Positions 53,073 through 63,884 of a DNA stretch of 64,000 nt are shown piece by piece. The position numbers and the translations under genes are program-made. Below the pieces are notes generated by a model that was not told the origin of the DNA, searched no databases, and was given only the letters and a program-made list of their open reading frames with translations. This DNA comes from Augochlora pura (taxonomy: Eukaryota > Arthropoda > Insecta > Hymenoptera > Halictidae). Each line of letters starts with the position of its first letter. Position 1 is the first letter of the stretch. The stretch spans positions 3,410,001-3,474,000 of the forward strand of contig NC_135773.1 in assembly GCF_028453695.1 (NCBI RefSeq), in the 5' to 3' direction.

Positions 53073-54918
53073 GAGATAAGAAGCCCCGGCCAAGAGAAAG
53101 GAATAATTTTTTATCTAACACAGCCGGGTATTATCGCGTGTACACGAGAGAGGAAAAATGTGGCGTGGGAGAGGCCTCGTAACGTTTAGGGCGCCGAAGG
53201 CAAATGCAAGTTTCTGCCGGCGCGTCGAATGCACTCCTGCGGGTCCTGCCGTTTTGCACCAGGCACACGATAAGGGAAAGAAAATTCTGCACGCGACCAC
53301 GCGACAGTATTGATTAAAACGAAACTTGCGGTTTGCACGGTGTTGTTTGCACCGCTTCTGCGACTCGGGGGAAAAAAGCCATGTTACGTACGCGACGTCG
53401 TTAACTTTCTTTCTAGGCAATCATATCTAGGAGAGTCGCAGTTCGGATTGTTTGCCGCTGCAAACGGTGCAGCGGACTGTGTGAAAAATCGTTGGAAAAA
53501 ATAATTAAATGGGATCCCTTCTAAAGATCGCAAAAACTTTTAAATAAATAATTTAATAGTAATAAATTCGAAAAATCTGAAAAGGTCTTCACTGATTTTC
53601 CTTCGTCGTAATTCGACTGCCGATTTATACAATATGACAAAAACGAGGCTGCAAAAATTTAAATAATGAAAGTACCAAATAAAATTTTGATCTTATATAA
53701 ATTTATAATCCTTGGACTTTTCATGATGGAAACTAATGCTTTAAAAATGTAACAATAAGCGAGAAACATAATTCAAACGTTTCCTTGGGTCCTTTTAGAG
53801 AACACCGACAATAGTAAATAGAATTTACACAAGAACCAAATGTTGGTACGTGCGATAAAAGAATTGAAATTACAAGGACTCTAATATGCCATTTCCTTGC
53901 CCAATGAAGGGGAGAAGAACACTGTCCGGTTAGCAGATGTCACAGAAAAAAAAAATTTGTTGCACATCAAACGGTCAGCCCCTTGTCCCATTTAATGTAA
54001 AAAAAGAACGGAGTCAATATCTGCTGTAGTTCCGGAGGGAACAGCTTGTAACACTATACGTATGTATAGCTCGCCCAGTTTAATGCTAGGCTATCATTCT
54101 GTACGGTATACACAATGGCTTCAATAATTAGAAAACGCTCGTAAAAGAACCTGCTCGTATTCTCTTCGCGCATTCTTTTTACACCGGCAAAAGTGTAACA
54201 GCCGCTTGGATAATAGCATAATCTTAATAGTCTAATTTTGTATCACGTCTACGAAGCTTCTTTAAAAAGTGAAAATTATTATTCCCACTCGCATTATACA
54301 ATTTTACCCTGTCATCAACGTTATAAACCTACACCGAACGCTAAAAGCGACTAACACGTATACTCTCATCAAAATGTCCAGATTACGACAATTTAAACGT
54401 AATCGGATATAAAAATCTGATCGTCGTGTTTCCAATGAGTAAAATCCGCCAGAAAATTCTCATTCGCAGAGATATCAGAAGCTCGAAGGGATCAGAGAAG
54501 AACACCTACGACGATTACGCTCGTGTATCGGCGTATCTGGTATATACAGAGCAGAACAGGAGGGAGGCCGCCGCTCGCAGGCGGAGGCGGGATCTGGGCC
54601 GAGGGCTCGCGCGAATCGTTTTTGGCCGGTAGCAAAAACCGGGGCCGTTTCTTCTTAGACTGGTCTTGTGTCATCTGTTGAACAAGTGATACGGCTGCGG
54701 CCTGGTCTCGGTGCCGGTCGAGAGTGATCGATCTCACGTGGACGCACAGGCTGCTGCCATGTCGGCGGCAACGCCGGGTAGCTGAGCGTCGCGTCGCCAA
54801 CGAGGACTAAAACATCCCGGCCGATCAATTAACCCGAGAGCCCGGCGAAGAGCAGCCATGGATATTCAAACGACGTCGGTGGGAAAGAGAGAAGAGACGG
54901 AATGAGAGGAGATAAAGG

Positions 54919-54941
54919 GAGAGAGAGAGAGAGAGAGAGAT
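54919..54941. repeat. (GA)n microsatellite
   Basis: About 23 bp of GA dinucleotides in a purine-rich stretch (54895-54941). Confidence 0.88.
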
Positions 54942-57900
54942 GTGCCATTGTGTAGCCTCGACGCGGGTCACCCCGCCCGCCAAGCGGTACGTTTCAATGC
55001 ACGAAACGCCTGTGTCTCTCTCTCCTCTCATCTCTTTTGCTTCTCCCATTTTTTTCTCGGCCGCTCCGTGAACTTGGGAATCGAACGGTTTCACTTTGAC
55101 CGGCTTTTTTTGCCCGTCATCGCGTTTTTGGAGCGGTCGAACACGGACGAGCGCCACGAGTGCCATTTTTTGCGAAAGATTTTTCTCGGTCTATGCGAGA
55201 ACCGCTATCGTTAAATATAGATGGGTGTTGTCACGATGATTTTGACAGTTTTTCAGGTATTCAAACAGGTGCCTAAATTAAGCTGTAAGTACCATTTTCT
55301 AACTAGTCCCCTCCACCATTTTCCAACACGTGTGTTTCCTTTCATGTACTTGACACGGTGTAAAGGGTTGCGATGGCAGCAATATTTAATTATTTAGCCG
55401 TTACAATCTCTTTGAAAAATGTCTGTATTACCGTAATTATAATATACTTAATTTCCTTCATATTTTGCTTAAATGCAACACTTTTATAAAATAATTTGAT
55501 GAAAAATATTGAAGTCTATAAAATTTCTAAACACAAAATTTTCCATTTAAGATCCTTCGCCCCTAAAACTCTGCAATTTTTGTATTTAACACGTTTTAAT
55601 CCGATGCATAATTTAAAAGTTATTTGGCTCGCCCTGTATATCTTTCCTAACTTGTTAACCGTTTTCGAGCAGTGTGCTTGTCATAAACAAAGAGCAACAT
55701 TTTGTGATACGATGGGTATACTCGTCGAAAACAGCTAACCGGTTAAATATTACGGGTGCTATTAACGCAAATGGATGCGAAGTATATTGACGAAGTAACA
55801 GGTTTTTAACCACACTGTTCCATTCGTTGGAAGTTTGTGTCACGCTGAGGCATTTGGGGATCCTGACCAGGACGACAGATGTATGAAATGTGTGGTCGAT
55901 GGAATACACTAGTTTCCGGGAAAAAAAGAACGTAAGACGAGGTCTGCGAAGTAAGTTTCGAGAAGAACGTGTTAAAAGTTTCGCGAAAGTACACGGTCGT
56001 CGACGGCGTCGGGACCCTTGGAACTCTATAAGATATCAATGCCGTAACGTTTTACAATTTGGCGAATTTCGTAGGAGCGATTTGAGGGCACGTTCTTGAA
56101 TAGATCGAGATTGGGAAAATGTAAAAGGGATCGATTCCCCGACCCTCCGGATTCTAGACCAAAAGACCTCCTTAAACGGGAAAGCACTTCGACAAGCGCG
56201 TTAACTGCCTCATCAATCATATATAGGTGACACAATTCTTTATCCAGGCTTAAGCAATTAATTTGTATAGTGGAATATCGAGTAGCTGAAAGATTGCTGA
56301 AATCAATGAGATGCCAATACAGTTCAGTGTGATGAAAGGCGATAAATTGTGTATCGTGTAGATTAACTATTCATTTATGATTTGTTTAAAAAATTCGTTG
56401 CTATCTATGAAATTTTTATAGGTAGTGATCCGGTAAAATCTGAAACGATCTTAGATTAGATTGCGATAAAAATACTGATTTTAAAAGTTTTGATGGATTC
56501 TGATCTAGACAGCGAATCGTTAATACTGCATAACTTTATTACCAGCTAATCGAGTAGAATTCGAAAGATTGGTAAATTGTTAACGACTAAATCTAATAAA
56601 AATGTGTTTAGCGTTTTCAATGAATAGCGGTAAACTATAATCGGTTTAATCGGATCTTCCGCGAATCACTTCCATGGAATGAATATATGTACATGCGTTT
56701 GCATTTTTGCATAAACATGCAACGATTTCAGTCTCATGATAAATTTGCGGTCTCTCTAACGAACGTAACGCTAATGATTTTCTTGCCTATTTCGATGATC
56801 GAATAAGTTAGGAATCTCGATGAAGACAAGCTGAACGTTTATTTTCACGTCGATAGTAGAATCTATCAATATCATCTGAACTTCAATGTTCCTAATAAAT
56901 TAATTTTTATATTAGATACATTTTCTATTCTATTTCTTATTCAATTTATTATTCATAATACCGGTTCTCAAAAATATTTAACTATCTCCGTAAAAATAAC
57001 ACCGACCTTGAAAGGAAACGCACCGGAAGAATTTATCCGTGTTCATAGTCTTCTAACGTTACAAATGGTTTTCGGTTCAAATGTTTCATAACCTTACTTC
57101 AGCCGTTACATTCGAACGAATTAGGGACATCAATTGTCTTTAAACGAAATTACATGTAACATAGGAAAATACCATGCTGCTGTGCCATATTACTTTTACG
57201 CGGAACCGAATTATACAGAACTTATTGTATGAGCATAGTGCTTAGTGTACGAACATTATAAACCCAACGCAGCGTGCGAATAATCAAACTTTACTTACAT
57301 TATTGTTATAACTATTATTTGTTTCTATCCTTCGGAAGACTTCTTAACTATGAAACTATATCGACTATTATTCCCTAAATCGTTGTCGCGTGAACGCAAA
57401 CTTTTCTCGTAACAAAATATTTACAGCGCCAATATTTTTCTTTTCTCAACATATAATTTACTACTAGCTTATTTTTATGATTTCAAGATGTGATAGATAA
57501 ACGAAAATCGCTAAAACTTAAATTCCGAAAAAATCATTTTTTTAACGACAAGGAAAGATAACGTAATTTGAATAATTGAAATCGTTTTGATGTTAAACTT
57601 TTTACAAATTCTAATGTTTCAATTAAAAGCAAATAATTTCGCAGAACATGTTTCTTTTTTTAACTTACAAAATAAAAACAAACCGTATCATATAACTCAA
57701 CTACTTCAGATAATTTCTATTTAAGATAAATATCATGTCGTGATTGGCGGTTACATGAATGATGCATCGATAATTGTACTAAACTTCGATCACAATGCAA
57801 TGCAATAATGCAAATAAACAAATAAGCTACTAGAAAAAAATTTTGGAATTTGAAAAATCTTGAATTACGATGCAAGCAATTAAAAGGTTACAGTTGCCAA

Positions 57901-58635
57901 AGCGGCAAAACTATCCGATCACATTACCGCCGAAATCAAAATACAAGCACGTTGATATATCATATTTTCAAATTTTAGATGCATTTTCTGTGAGTCGAAG
58001 CACGTCGAACGCGTGTATCTTTGCTTCGTGCAAAAAGTATGAAAAGAAAAAAGAGACACGCGTACCTAAGATTTAATGACAGTAAACTGCCAGTGAACGT
58101 TGAAATTCGCGAGTGTCAATCGAAGAAACAGTCAAACAATATAACAAGCAGTAACACTTACAGTTGGTGGTGCAGGGTCAGCATGATTTTTTAAATGAAA
58201 TCAATATAGATACATTCATTTGTATGAAGACGATACCGAAGCACAGATTCTTGTACGATCATTTAAAGGTAGCACTCATTTAACGAAAGTCTAAAAAACG
58301 GCGGCCAGTTTATAAATTGCATTGAAATCACACTGGGACCATACGAACGCGCACTTTGCGATACTTTTCCTGTGCAGGTACAGCGAAACCCGAAGTCGCT
58401 CACGTTCGTAACACCACTCCGTTTGACATAATTTATCTGGTGACCCCACGGCTGGTTACCCGTCGGCCGACGCAAAGCAACGCAGGGAGCTGCTGACAAA
58501 GTGGTAGGGATACAACTGGGATTATCAAAACTATCTAGATGTTCTTACAGTTCGTTACAGCATGGTTACAGCAAACGTAACACAGTGATACTGAACAGCA
58601 GCGAAAGTCCAGCGTTCTTCAGTAACCGATTTCTA

Positions 58636-58745
58636 TTGCGCATGCGTTCATAACTAGATTCTCATGAACATGGTTCTAGAACTTCGAATTCGAGTACGCA
58701 TGCGTACATGTGCATATAAAGGCACCAGTGACATGTTACAAAAAT
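58636..58745 (+). promoter_or_regulatory. Candidate TATA promoter with NRF1-like palindromes
   Basis: ttgcgcatgcgtt at 58636-58648 and the perfect 14-bp palindrome gtacgcatgcgtac at 58694-58707 resemble NRF1/ewg sites. TATAAA lies at 58715-58720 in plus orientation, predicting initiation near 58745. It is about 660 bp upstream of the EIPR1 start codon, so it could be an upstream EIPR1 start site or serve an unannotated transcript. Confidence 0.35.
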
Positions 58746-59405
58746 ACAGTAATAGATTTTACTCCTGCATACCTTGAGGCCGTAGCTTAAATCGTTGTGG
58801 AGGTTAATGTAAAAAATTTCTTTGCTCTGATCAGTTGACGTTTCTTTGTTGAAACAGGATCCATTGCAAATTATTATAATCTAATCTAAGGCTACATAAT
58901 ATTCTCTTACGACTATCTCATTCCCCCCTTGCCAGGCAGGAGACATGTTCCGTCTATATGTATATTCTTAGATCCATATAACAAATATCAAAATAAAAGG
59001 TTCCGATTTCTGACAGGAGTTTCACATCTGTAAGAACTTGCGTGTTTTCGATTGGCTGTGTCTCCCCCTCCAAAAAGACTTTTTGTATTATGACAGGCAT
59101 ATTAAATTGTAATTTCCTTTATCTTCGAATATATACATCATCGTAAAATTTTATCTAAAAACTATATATATGTAAAAAAATACAGGCACTGAACATAAAA
59201 ATGATGATCATTTTATTACCTTCTAGCTATTATTTGTTCGTGGATATAACACATGCACATGTGTATGCATTCTTACACGTACATAATTACATGCATGAGT
59301 AACGTCACTAGCAGACACCGTTCTGTCAAATTGGAGAATAGAGATTTGTCGTTATTTTAAATGACAAATTTTGTGTTTAATCTGGAATATAAATTGTATT
59401 GAAAA

Positions 59406-59447
59406 ATGGAAAACGATAGCCCTGTAATATATGGACTTGAGTTTCAA
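59406..59447 (+). CDS. EIPR1: EIPR1 exon 1
   Basis: 14 codons, MENDSPVIYGLEFQ, ending at donor gtatgt (phase 0). ATG context aaaaATGG. Confidence 0.95.
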
Positions 59448-61022
59448 GTATGTCATCAAACAACAAAAACTATAAATCTTGACAGTGATTTAACGAAGTC
59501 AACTCCTTCATAAATAACAAGTTTAAAAGAATGTAGAATTTTAACTGAAAGCTTTTTTATACAATTGTACACCTATTAAATTTTATGAAATATAATTCGT
59601 CATGATTTTTAATCGTTGTTTTATTATTTTTGACATTATAGAGTAGAGCACTGTCAGCTCAAACAGCAGAAACAGATATTGTCAGATTTCTGGTGGGCAC
59701 ACAATCATTGGAATTTAATAACAATCAAGTTCATGTAGTGGAATTACATGAAAAAACAGGTGGTTTAAGGACACAAGTGTTTCACCATCCTATTGGGGAA
59801 ATTTGGTGCTTGCAAGCGTCTCCAGCAGATCCTAATGTGTTCATTACTTGTTATAATACTTTAAGCGGTAATTATGATCCAAGTTATCTTTTTAAGTGAG
59901 AAAAATATCTAAATAGTTTTAAAAATATATTTTTATTTAGACGATGGCAGTTGTCAAATGAAAGGAGCTATTTGGAAATTACCAGAATTAAATGAATATA
60001 CAAATGATGTTGAGAATCTTCTGAAATTAGCAGACATTGACACAACACCATATGGTACAGACCTCAAAACTATTGCTTATCATCCTACTGACGCAACACA
60101 AGCTGTCTCAATTGTAGATAATAATTTTGTATTATGGGATTTAAATAATAATGGACCACAGGTAATAATAGCTTTTTAAATTCAAAGACAAACAAGTTTG
60201 TTTTCTTGATTTTTATTTCATTCAGGTTTTAGTTTGCGGTACTTTAGTTAGTAAAGGACAACCACGTTTCACAAATGGAAAGTGGAATCCTCACAATGGT
60301 TGTAATCAATTTGTGACATTAAATGAAAACAATGTTCGTGGATGGGATTTTAGAAGTCCATCCGAACCATCATGGACAATTCTAAATGCACATTCGCAAA
60401 TTATTAGGTAACCAACAAATCTTTTTTATAAATAAATCTTGTTTTTATCAATTGCATAACACAAAACTTGTATATAACAGATTTGTATATTCAGGGATCT
60501 AGACTTCAATGCTAATCGTCAATATATCTTATCAACTTGTGGAGATGATGGATACATGAAATTCTGGGATATTAGATCACCTACGGAACCAGTGTTATCA
60601 CGTTCAGAACATTCACATTGGGTGTGGAATATCAGAATTAATCGATTTCATGATCAACTAGTGTTGACTTCTAGCAGTGACTCAAGAGTCATACTTAGTA
60701 ATATTGCATCCATTTCTTCTGAACCTTTTGGAAATATAGTAACCCCTGAAGACGACTGTATACAAAATGACTATACATGCAAGAAAGAAAAGTAATTGCA
60801 ATAATTTAATAATCAAACCACGAAAACTTCTTGAAATTCATACATGCAATATGTTTTAGACTGGAGGACGGAGTCATAGCCAGATATGAAGAACATGAGG
60901 ACAGTGTTTATGCAGTTGAATGGTCATCTGCAGATCCTTGGACTTTTGCATCATTAAGTTATGATGGTAGACTAGTCCTTAATAAAGTTCCCAGGAAGTA
61001 TAAATACCAAATATTACTTTAA
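59406..61022 (+). CDS. EIPR1: EIPR1 (EARP/GARP-interacting protein 1, TSSC1), six exons
   Basis: Exons 59406-59447, 59642-59867, 59941-60161, 60226-60407, 60495-60791 and 60860-61022. Every intron is GT-AG and phases match, giving 376 residues (human is about 387). It starts MENDSPVIYGLEFQ (human MEDDAPVIYGLEFQ) and ends in EEHEDSVYAVEWSSADPW and KYQILL, matching the family nearly end to end. WD40 signatures include NFVLWDL, VRGWDF, MKFWDI, HSHWVWNI and SSDSRVILSN. The protein is a cytosolic beta-propeller that binds the EARP and GARP tethering complexes and supports endosomal recycling, retrograde transport and dense-core vesicle biogenesis. It is convergent with PNO1. AATAAA at 61046-61051 is a close poly(A) signal. 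Confidence 0.97.
59642..59867 (+). CDS. EIPR1: EIPR1 exon 2
   Basis: Acceptor attatag; encodes SRALSAQTAETDIVRFLVGT onward to TCYNTLS, then the first base of an Asp codon at donor gtaatt. Reading on past the donor gives a spurious SGNYDPSYLFK tail. Confidence 0.95.
59941..60161 (+). CDS. EIPR1: EIPR1 exon 3
   Basis: Acceptor tttatttag; encodes DGSCQMKGAIWKLPELNEYT to VLWDLNNNGPQ; donor gtaata, phase 0. Confidence 0.95.
60226..60407 (+). CDS. EIPR1: EIPR1 exon 4
   Basis: Acceptor tttcattcag; encodes VLVCGTLVSKGQPRFTNGKW through VRGWDF to AHSQII; splits an Arg codon at donor gtaacc. Confidence 0.95.
60495..60791 (+). CDS. EIPR1: EIPR1 exon 5
   Basis: Acceptor tatattcag; encodes DLDFNANRQYILSTCGDDGY, MKFWDI, HSHWVWNI and SSDSRVILSN; ends within a Lys codon at donor gtaatt. 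Confidence 0.95.
60860..61022 (+). CDS. EIPR1: EIPR1 exon 6 (stop)
   Basis: Acceptor atgttttag; encodes LEDGVIARYEEHEDSVYAVE, then the last WD repeat and KYQILL, with stop TAA at 61020. Confidence 0.96.
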
Positions 61023-61045
61023 TATCACATTTTAGCATTAAATTA

Positions 61046-61087
61046 AATAAACTTTATATATATTTTAAAACAGTAGCTTCATTTATT
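61046..61087. terminator. Facing poly(A) signals of EIPR1 and PNO1
   Basis: AATAAA on the plus strand at 61046-61051 serves EIPR1. AATAAA on the minus strand (tttatt at 61082-61087) is the only clear signal downstream of the PNO1 stop. Cleavage 10-25 nt past each signal would make the two transcripts meet or overlap slightly. Confidence 0.65.
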
Positions 61088-61257
61088 CTTACTTGTACTA
61101 TAATATTTTACATAATATTTTTAGGCAAAATGCATAAAGAATGAACAAAAATTTCTCTCAAAATGCCATGGATGCATTCCAAAAAATACATCTTTGATAC
61201 TCAACTATCAAGTATTGTTTTACAAATTGTACTTAATAATAAGTTATATTAATTTTT

Positions 61258-61785
61258 TTATAATCGATCTGATACTCTGCTAGCTACATTTCTTAGTTGC
61301 CCATAAACTTTTGAAGGTGGACTACCCAATATTAAATTACAAACAGCTCTTCTTGCTAACTGTATATTTTGGAAGGAACCCAGTATGTGAATCTTACAAT
61401 CTGCTAACACAATTCTTGTCTTTGTAACATTTTCTATTGTGAATTTTGTTCTTCCTCCCTTTCCTGCTAGCCTACCAATGGCTCTAGAGAGGTGATCCCC
61501 TTTTAGAGGTTTTACATCTTGAATTTCAAAAGTTTCTACAAAAAGATCATCTAAACGTAACAAAGCCAAGGCATCCTCAACATCAAAGCCATATATGAAA
61601 GCCTTTACAAAATCAGCACCCTTTTGTAAATTAGCAATATCAGGTGTTTCTGGAGCTGTACGTAATTCTATATTTCGTGTTTTTAAGTTGAATCTTATTT
61701 GCAATTGCAAATGTTCTACAATAGGAGTGAATATTTTCAACCAGTTTTCCTTTAATGGAGTATACCTATGTGCAGGAACTGATAT
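61258..61785 (-). CDS. PNO1: PNO1 exon 3 (KH domains)
   Basis: 175 codons plus stop TAA; acceptor atttctag. Carries the divergent first KH-like fold and the conserved second KH domain with AGKGGRTKFTIEN. Confidence 0.97.
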   Translation of the reverse strand: MSVPAHRYTPLKENWLKIFTPIVEHLQLQIRFNLKTRNIELRTAPETPDIANLQKGADFVKAFIYGFDVEDALALLRLDDLFVETFEIQDVKPLKGDHLSRAIGRLAGKGGRTKFTIENVTKTRIVLADCKIHILGSFQNIQLARRAVCNLILGSPPSKVYGQLRNVASRVSDRL

Positions 61786-62134
61786 CTAGAAATATTTCAT
61801 TTTATTTTAATAATAATAGTAAACACACTGTAATTGAATTTGTAGACAATCAACTCACCTTTCTTTGTTCTCCCCCTTGTACATTTCTAGCCTTTTTAAA
61901 AGAAACATCTGGTTTTGTTTTTCCCTCTATGCCATTAATCACTTCAACCTAAAAACACATTTACAAAGACGCTACTTTATTGTATTTACTTGTATTATTT
62001 TCTTTGTGATTTATCATAACCTTATTTCATACCTCCATACGATTTTCACTGGCATGTCGCTTTTTTCTACTCGGTTTTTCCACAAATTTGGATGTTTCCC
62101 CATTATCGGTTACTTCTTCTTTATCTATACTCAT
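61258..62134 (-). CDS. PNO1: PNO1 / Dim2 (KH-domain ribosome assembly factor), three exons
   Basis: Exons 62134-62033, 61948-61859 and 61785-61258; all phase 0 with GT-AG introns; 239 residues (human 252). The N-terminal 60 residues are Lys/Glu-rich. From VPAHRYTPLKENW onward the protein follows the family closely: KIFTPIVEHLQLQIRFNLKT, GFDVEDALALLRLDDLFVET, VKPLKGDHLSRAIGRLAGKG (the GKGG loop of the conserved KH domain), TKTRIVLADCKIHILGSFQN, and the terminal NPPSKVYG-type motif (here SPPSKVYGQLRNVASR). PNO1 is a nucleolar/cytoplasmic factor that binds the 3' end of 18S pre-rRNA, partners the endonuclease Nob1 and is released late in 40S maturation. Human Met at NWMKIF is Leu here. Confidence 0.97.
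61859..61948 (-). CDS. PNO1: PNO1 exon 2
   Basis: 30 codons, VEVINGIEGKTKPDVSFKKA to GGEQRK; acceptor gtttttag, donor gtgagt. The final RK joins ISVPAHRYTP as in human RKIPVPANRYTP. Confidence 0.92.
62033..62134 (-). CDS. PNO1: PNO1 exon 1
   Basis: 34 codons, MSIDKEEVTDNGETSKFVEK to SENRME; donor gtatga, phase 0. First ATG in an otherwise closed upstream region. Confidence 0.9.
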
Positions 62135-62777
62135 TATATCCAATATTATATGTTTACAAAGATTCTAAATATGTCTCTCACTCAATTACTGAATAACCAT
62201 GTGCTCTTTCCGTGCTATGTGATCGCGACTCGACTTGATTCATTACATACAGGTACACAATATTTTTACATATAACAAAGTATGTATTATATTTACTGTT
62301 ACTATACCATTTCTGTAAATAGAAGTAAATGAAGTCTATGTTAAACTTTATTGCAATATCGGTTTACAGTAACAAATCTTCTCTTGAGTTGTCAGAGAGA
62401 GTCAATACAAAAATTTCCGGTGCTTTGATTCGTTGACGATATACTGATGAGACAGTGCTGTCGCCCTAACAGTCAAAGAAAAAGAAGAAAAACGAGTGAG
62501 CAAGAAAGTATGACATTTAGCGTTGGCGCGCCATCAGAGACATGCGGCACAAAGTTCGATTTTTAAAGAAGTTTCAAATAATAAACTCACAAGATTCTGG
62601 AAAACGTATTTGCAAAATCTATTTTTGCGTCTGTTTATTACATAAAATAGTTTTGTACATTAAAGAGCAATAATACGATATAAATGATGTACCAATTTTA
62701 TTTATTACTTATTAATTATTGCATTATTGAAATAGTAGTTTTATCACAGATTTAACGTTGTCTAGTACATGGTAGAA

Positions 62778-62815
62778 AGATATATATATATGTAGTAGAT
62801 ATTGCTTTTTATTAA
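62778..62815 (+). promoter_or_regulatory. TATA-like run upstream of the unrecognised ORF
   Basis: A (TA)n run at 62780-62791 lies about 25-35 bp before the ATG at 62815, where a TATA box could sit if transcription starts at or near the start codon. It may equally be ordinary AT repeat. Confidence 0.3.
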
Positions 62816-63884
62816 TGGAAACTCCAAAATCGAAGTGTAAGTGTGAGAAGTGTGATTCGTATATTTGTGATTGTAGTCCACCATCAACATCATCACCATC
62901 TAGAAAGCGCGAAGCTGACGAACCATCAACATCAGTAGAGGTACCAGTATAGCGGCTAAAGTTGCTAAGTTGATTAGTGAAAGAAGAGTTGCATTGTCAT
63001 CAGAACCGGTTTCACCTAGGATTGATCCACCTTTGAGTGCTGGAGATAGACGATTACCATCTTTAGAATCCGAATTATCATCACCGTCTGTGACGTTAAT
63101 TGAGCGAAAATTGTCAACTGTTACTGTTTCATCTGCATCATCTGATTCTGACACTGACCCATTTGAAGCTCCTGCTGTGGTCGTAACTCCTAAAGAAATA
63201 TCATCTGCTTCTGAAACTGTTAGTCCTACTGTTTTATCTGTGCATCCTTCACCGTCTGTTAGTGTGAGTGATTTGTCTTTGGATAATAATTTATTAACCA
63301 GAGGAAGAATGTCTGAAGTTGTGGGTTATGTTCCGTATGGTTTACAGATGCGAATGGTACAACGCCATCGTTGGGTAGCGTATGATTTAGTGTTGAACTG
63401 GGGCCGGACGTATAGTTTGCTGGCTTTTCATGTTGCTGCAAATCGCTCGCGTATGCGAGCGGATTATTTAGCGTTGGAGTCTGTTACTCCATTTACCCAG
63501 ATTACGCGGTTTCCATCAACAACAGTTATGGTGGATGTTGAGCATCGGAAGTTTGGTGGTATTGTTAGGCGTATCATGAACGCAGCGGACGTTCCGAGTA
63601 GATTCATGGAGAAACAAATGCTTTCATGTTCAGGTCGTTCAGGGCAAGGTCAACAGCCCAATTTTACTGCGGCGCCCGAAGGTATAACCAATTTTACTGC
63701 GGCGCCCGAAGGTATAACCAATCTCACTGATGCTAAACGATCTTGGGATAAAGGTTTTGAAGAACTGATGACGTTGTTACATGCCGGTAATGAGAATGAT
63801 TGGTTCGACACCGGCATATTTGATAGGGAAATGTTTGAAAGTTATTATCAGATTGTGTGGCATGATAATTCCACACAAGGATAA
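62815..63884 (+). pseudogene. Unrecognised intronless Ser-rich coding region with a frame break
   Basis: A 45-codon ORF from ATG 62815 encodes a cysteine cluster (KCKCEKCDSYICDC, a possible zinc-binding knuckle), then a Ser/Pro/basic stretch, and stops at 62950-62952. A second frame, open from about 62919 to the stop ending 63884, continues with no ATG near its start: about 110 Ser/Val/Pro-rich residues, then a more ordered part with RHRWVAYDLVLNWGRTYSLL and an acidic, aromatic C-terminus. The two frames overlap where a one-base shift would join them, so it is either a broken gene, a programmed frameshift, or two ORFs. A perfect 30-bp tandem duplication repeats ten residues near the C-terminal third. 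GC content is higher than the surroundings. I do not recognise the family; a transposable-element or old viral origin is possible but unproven. Confidence 0.5.
63661..63720 (+). repeat. Perfect 30-bp in-frame tandem duplication
   Basis: 63661-63690 and 63691-63720 are identical. In the ORF frame each copy adds the residues FTAAPEGITN. Identity of the copies suggests a recent event or an assembly artefact. Confidence 0.95.

Larger units (their letters stand above)
32247..58620. other. 26 kb without a recognisable gene
   Basis: Both strands were scanned through the ORF translations; none shows a family signature. ORFs of 100-176 codons cluster in GC-richer patches (33.0-33.6, 47.2-47.8, 49.6-50.1, 54.5-55.2 kb) and usually overlap other frames, which suggests chance. 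Simple repeats are frequent. Non-coding 5' exons of the FAM110-like gene or lncRNAs could be present but cannot be seen from sequence alone. Confidence 0.6.
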
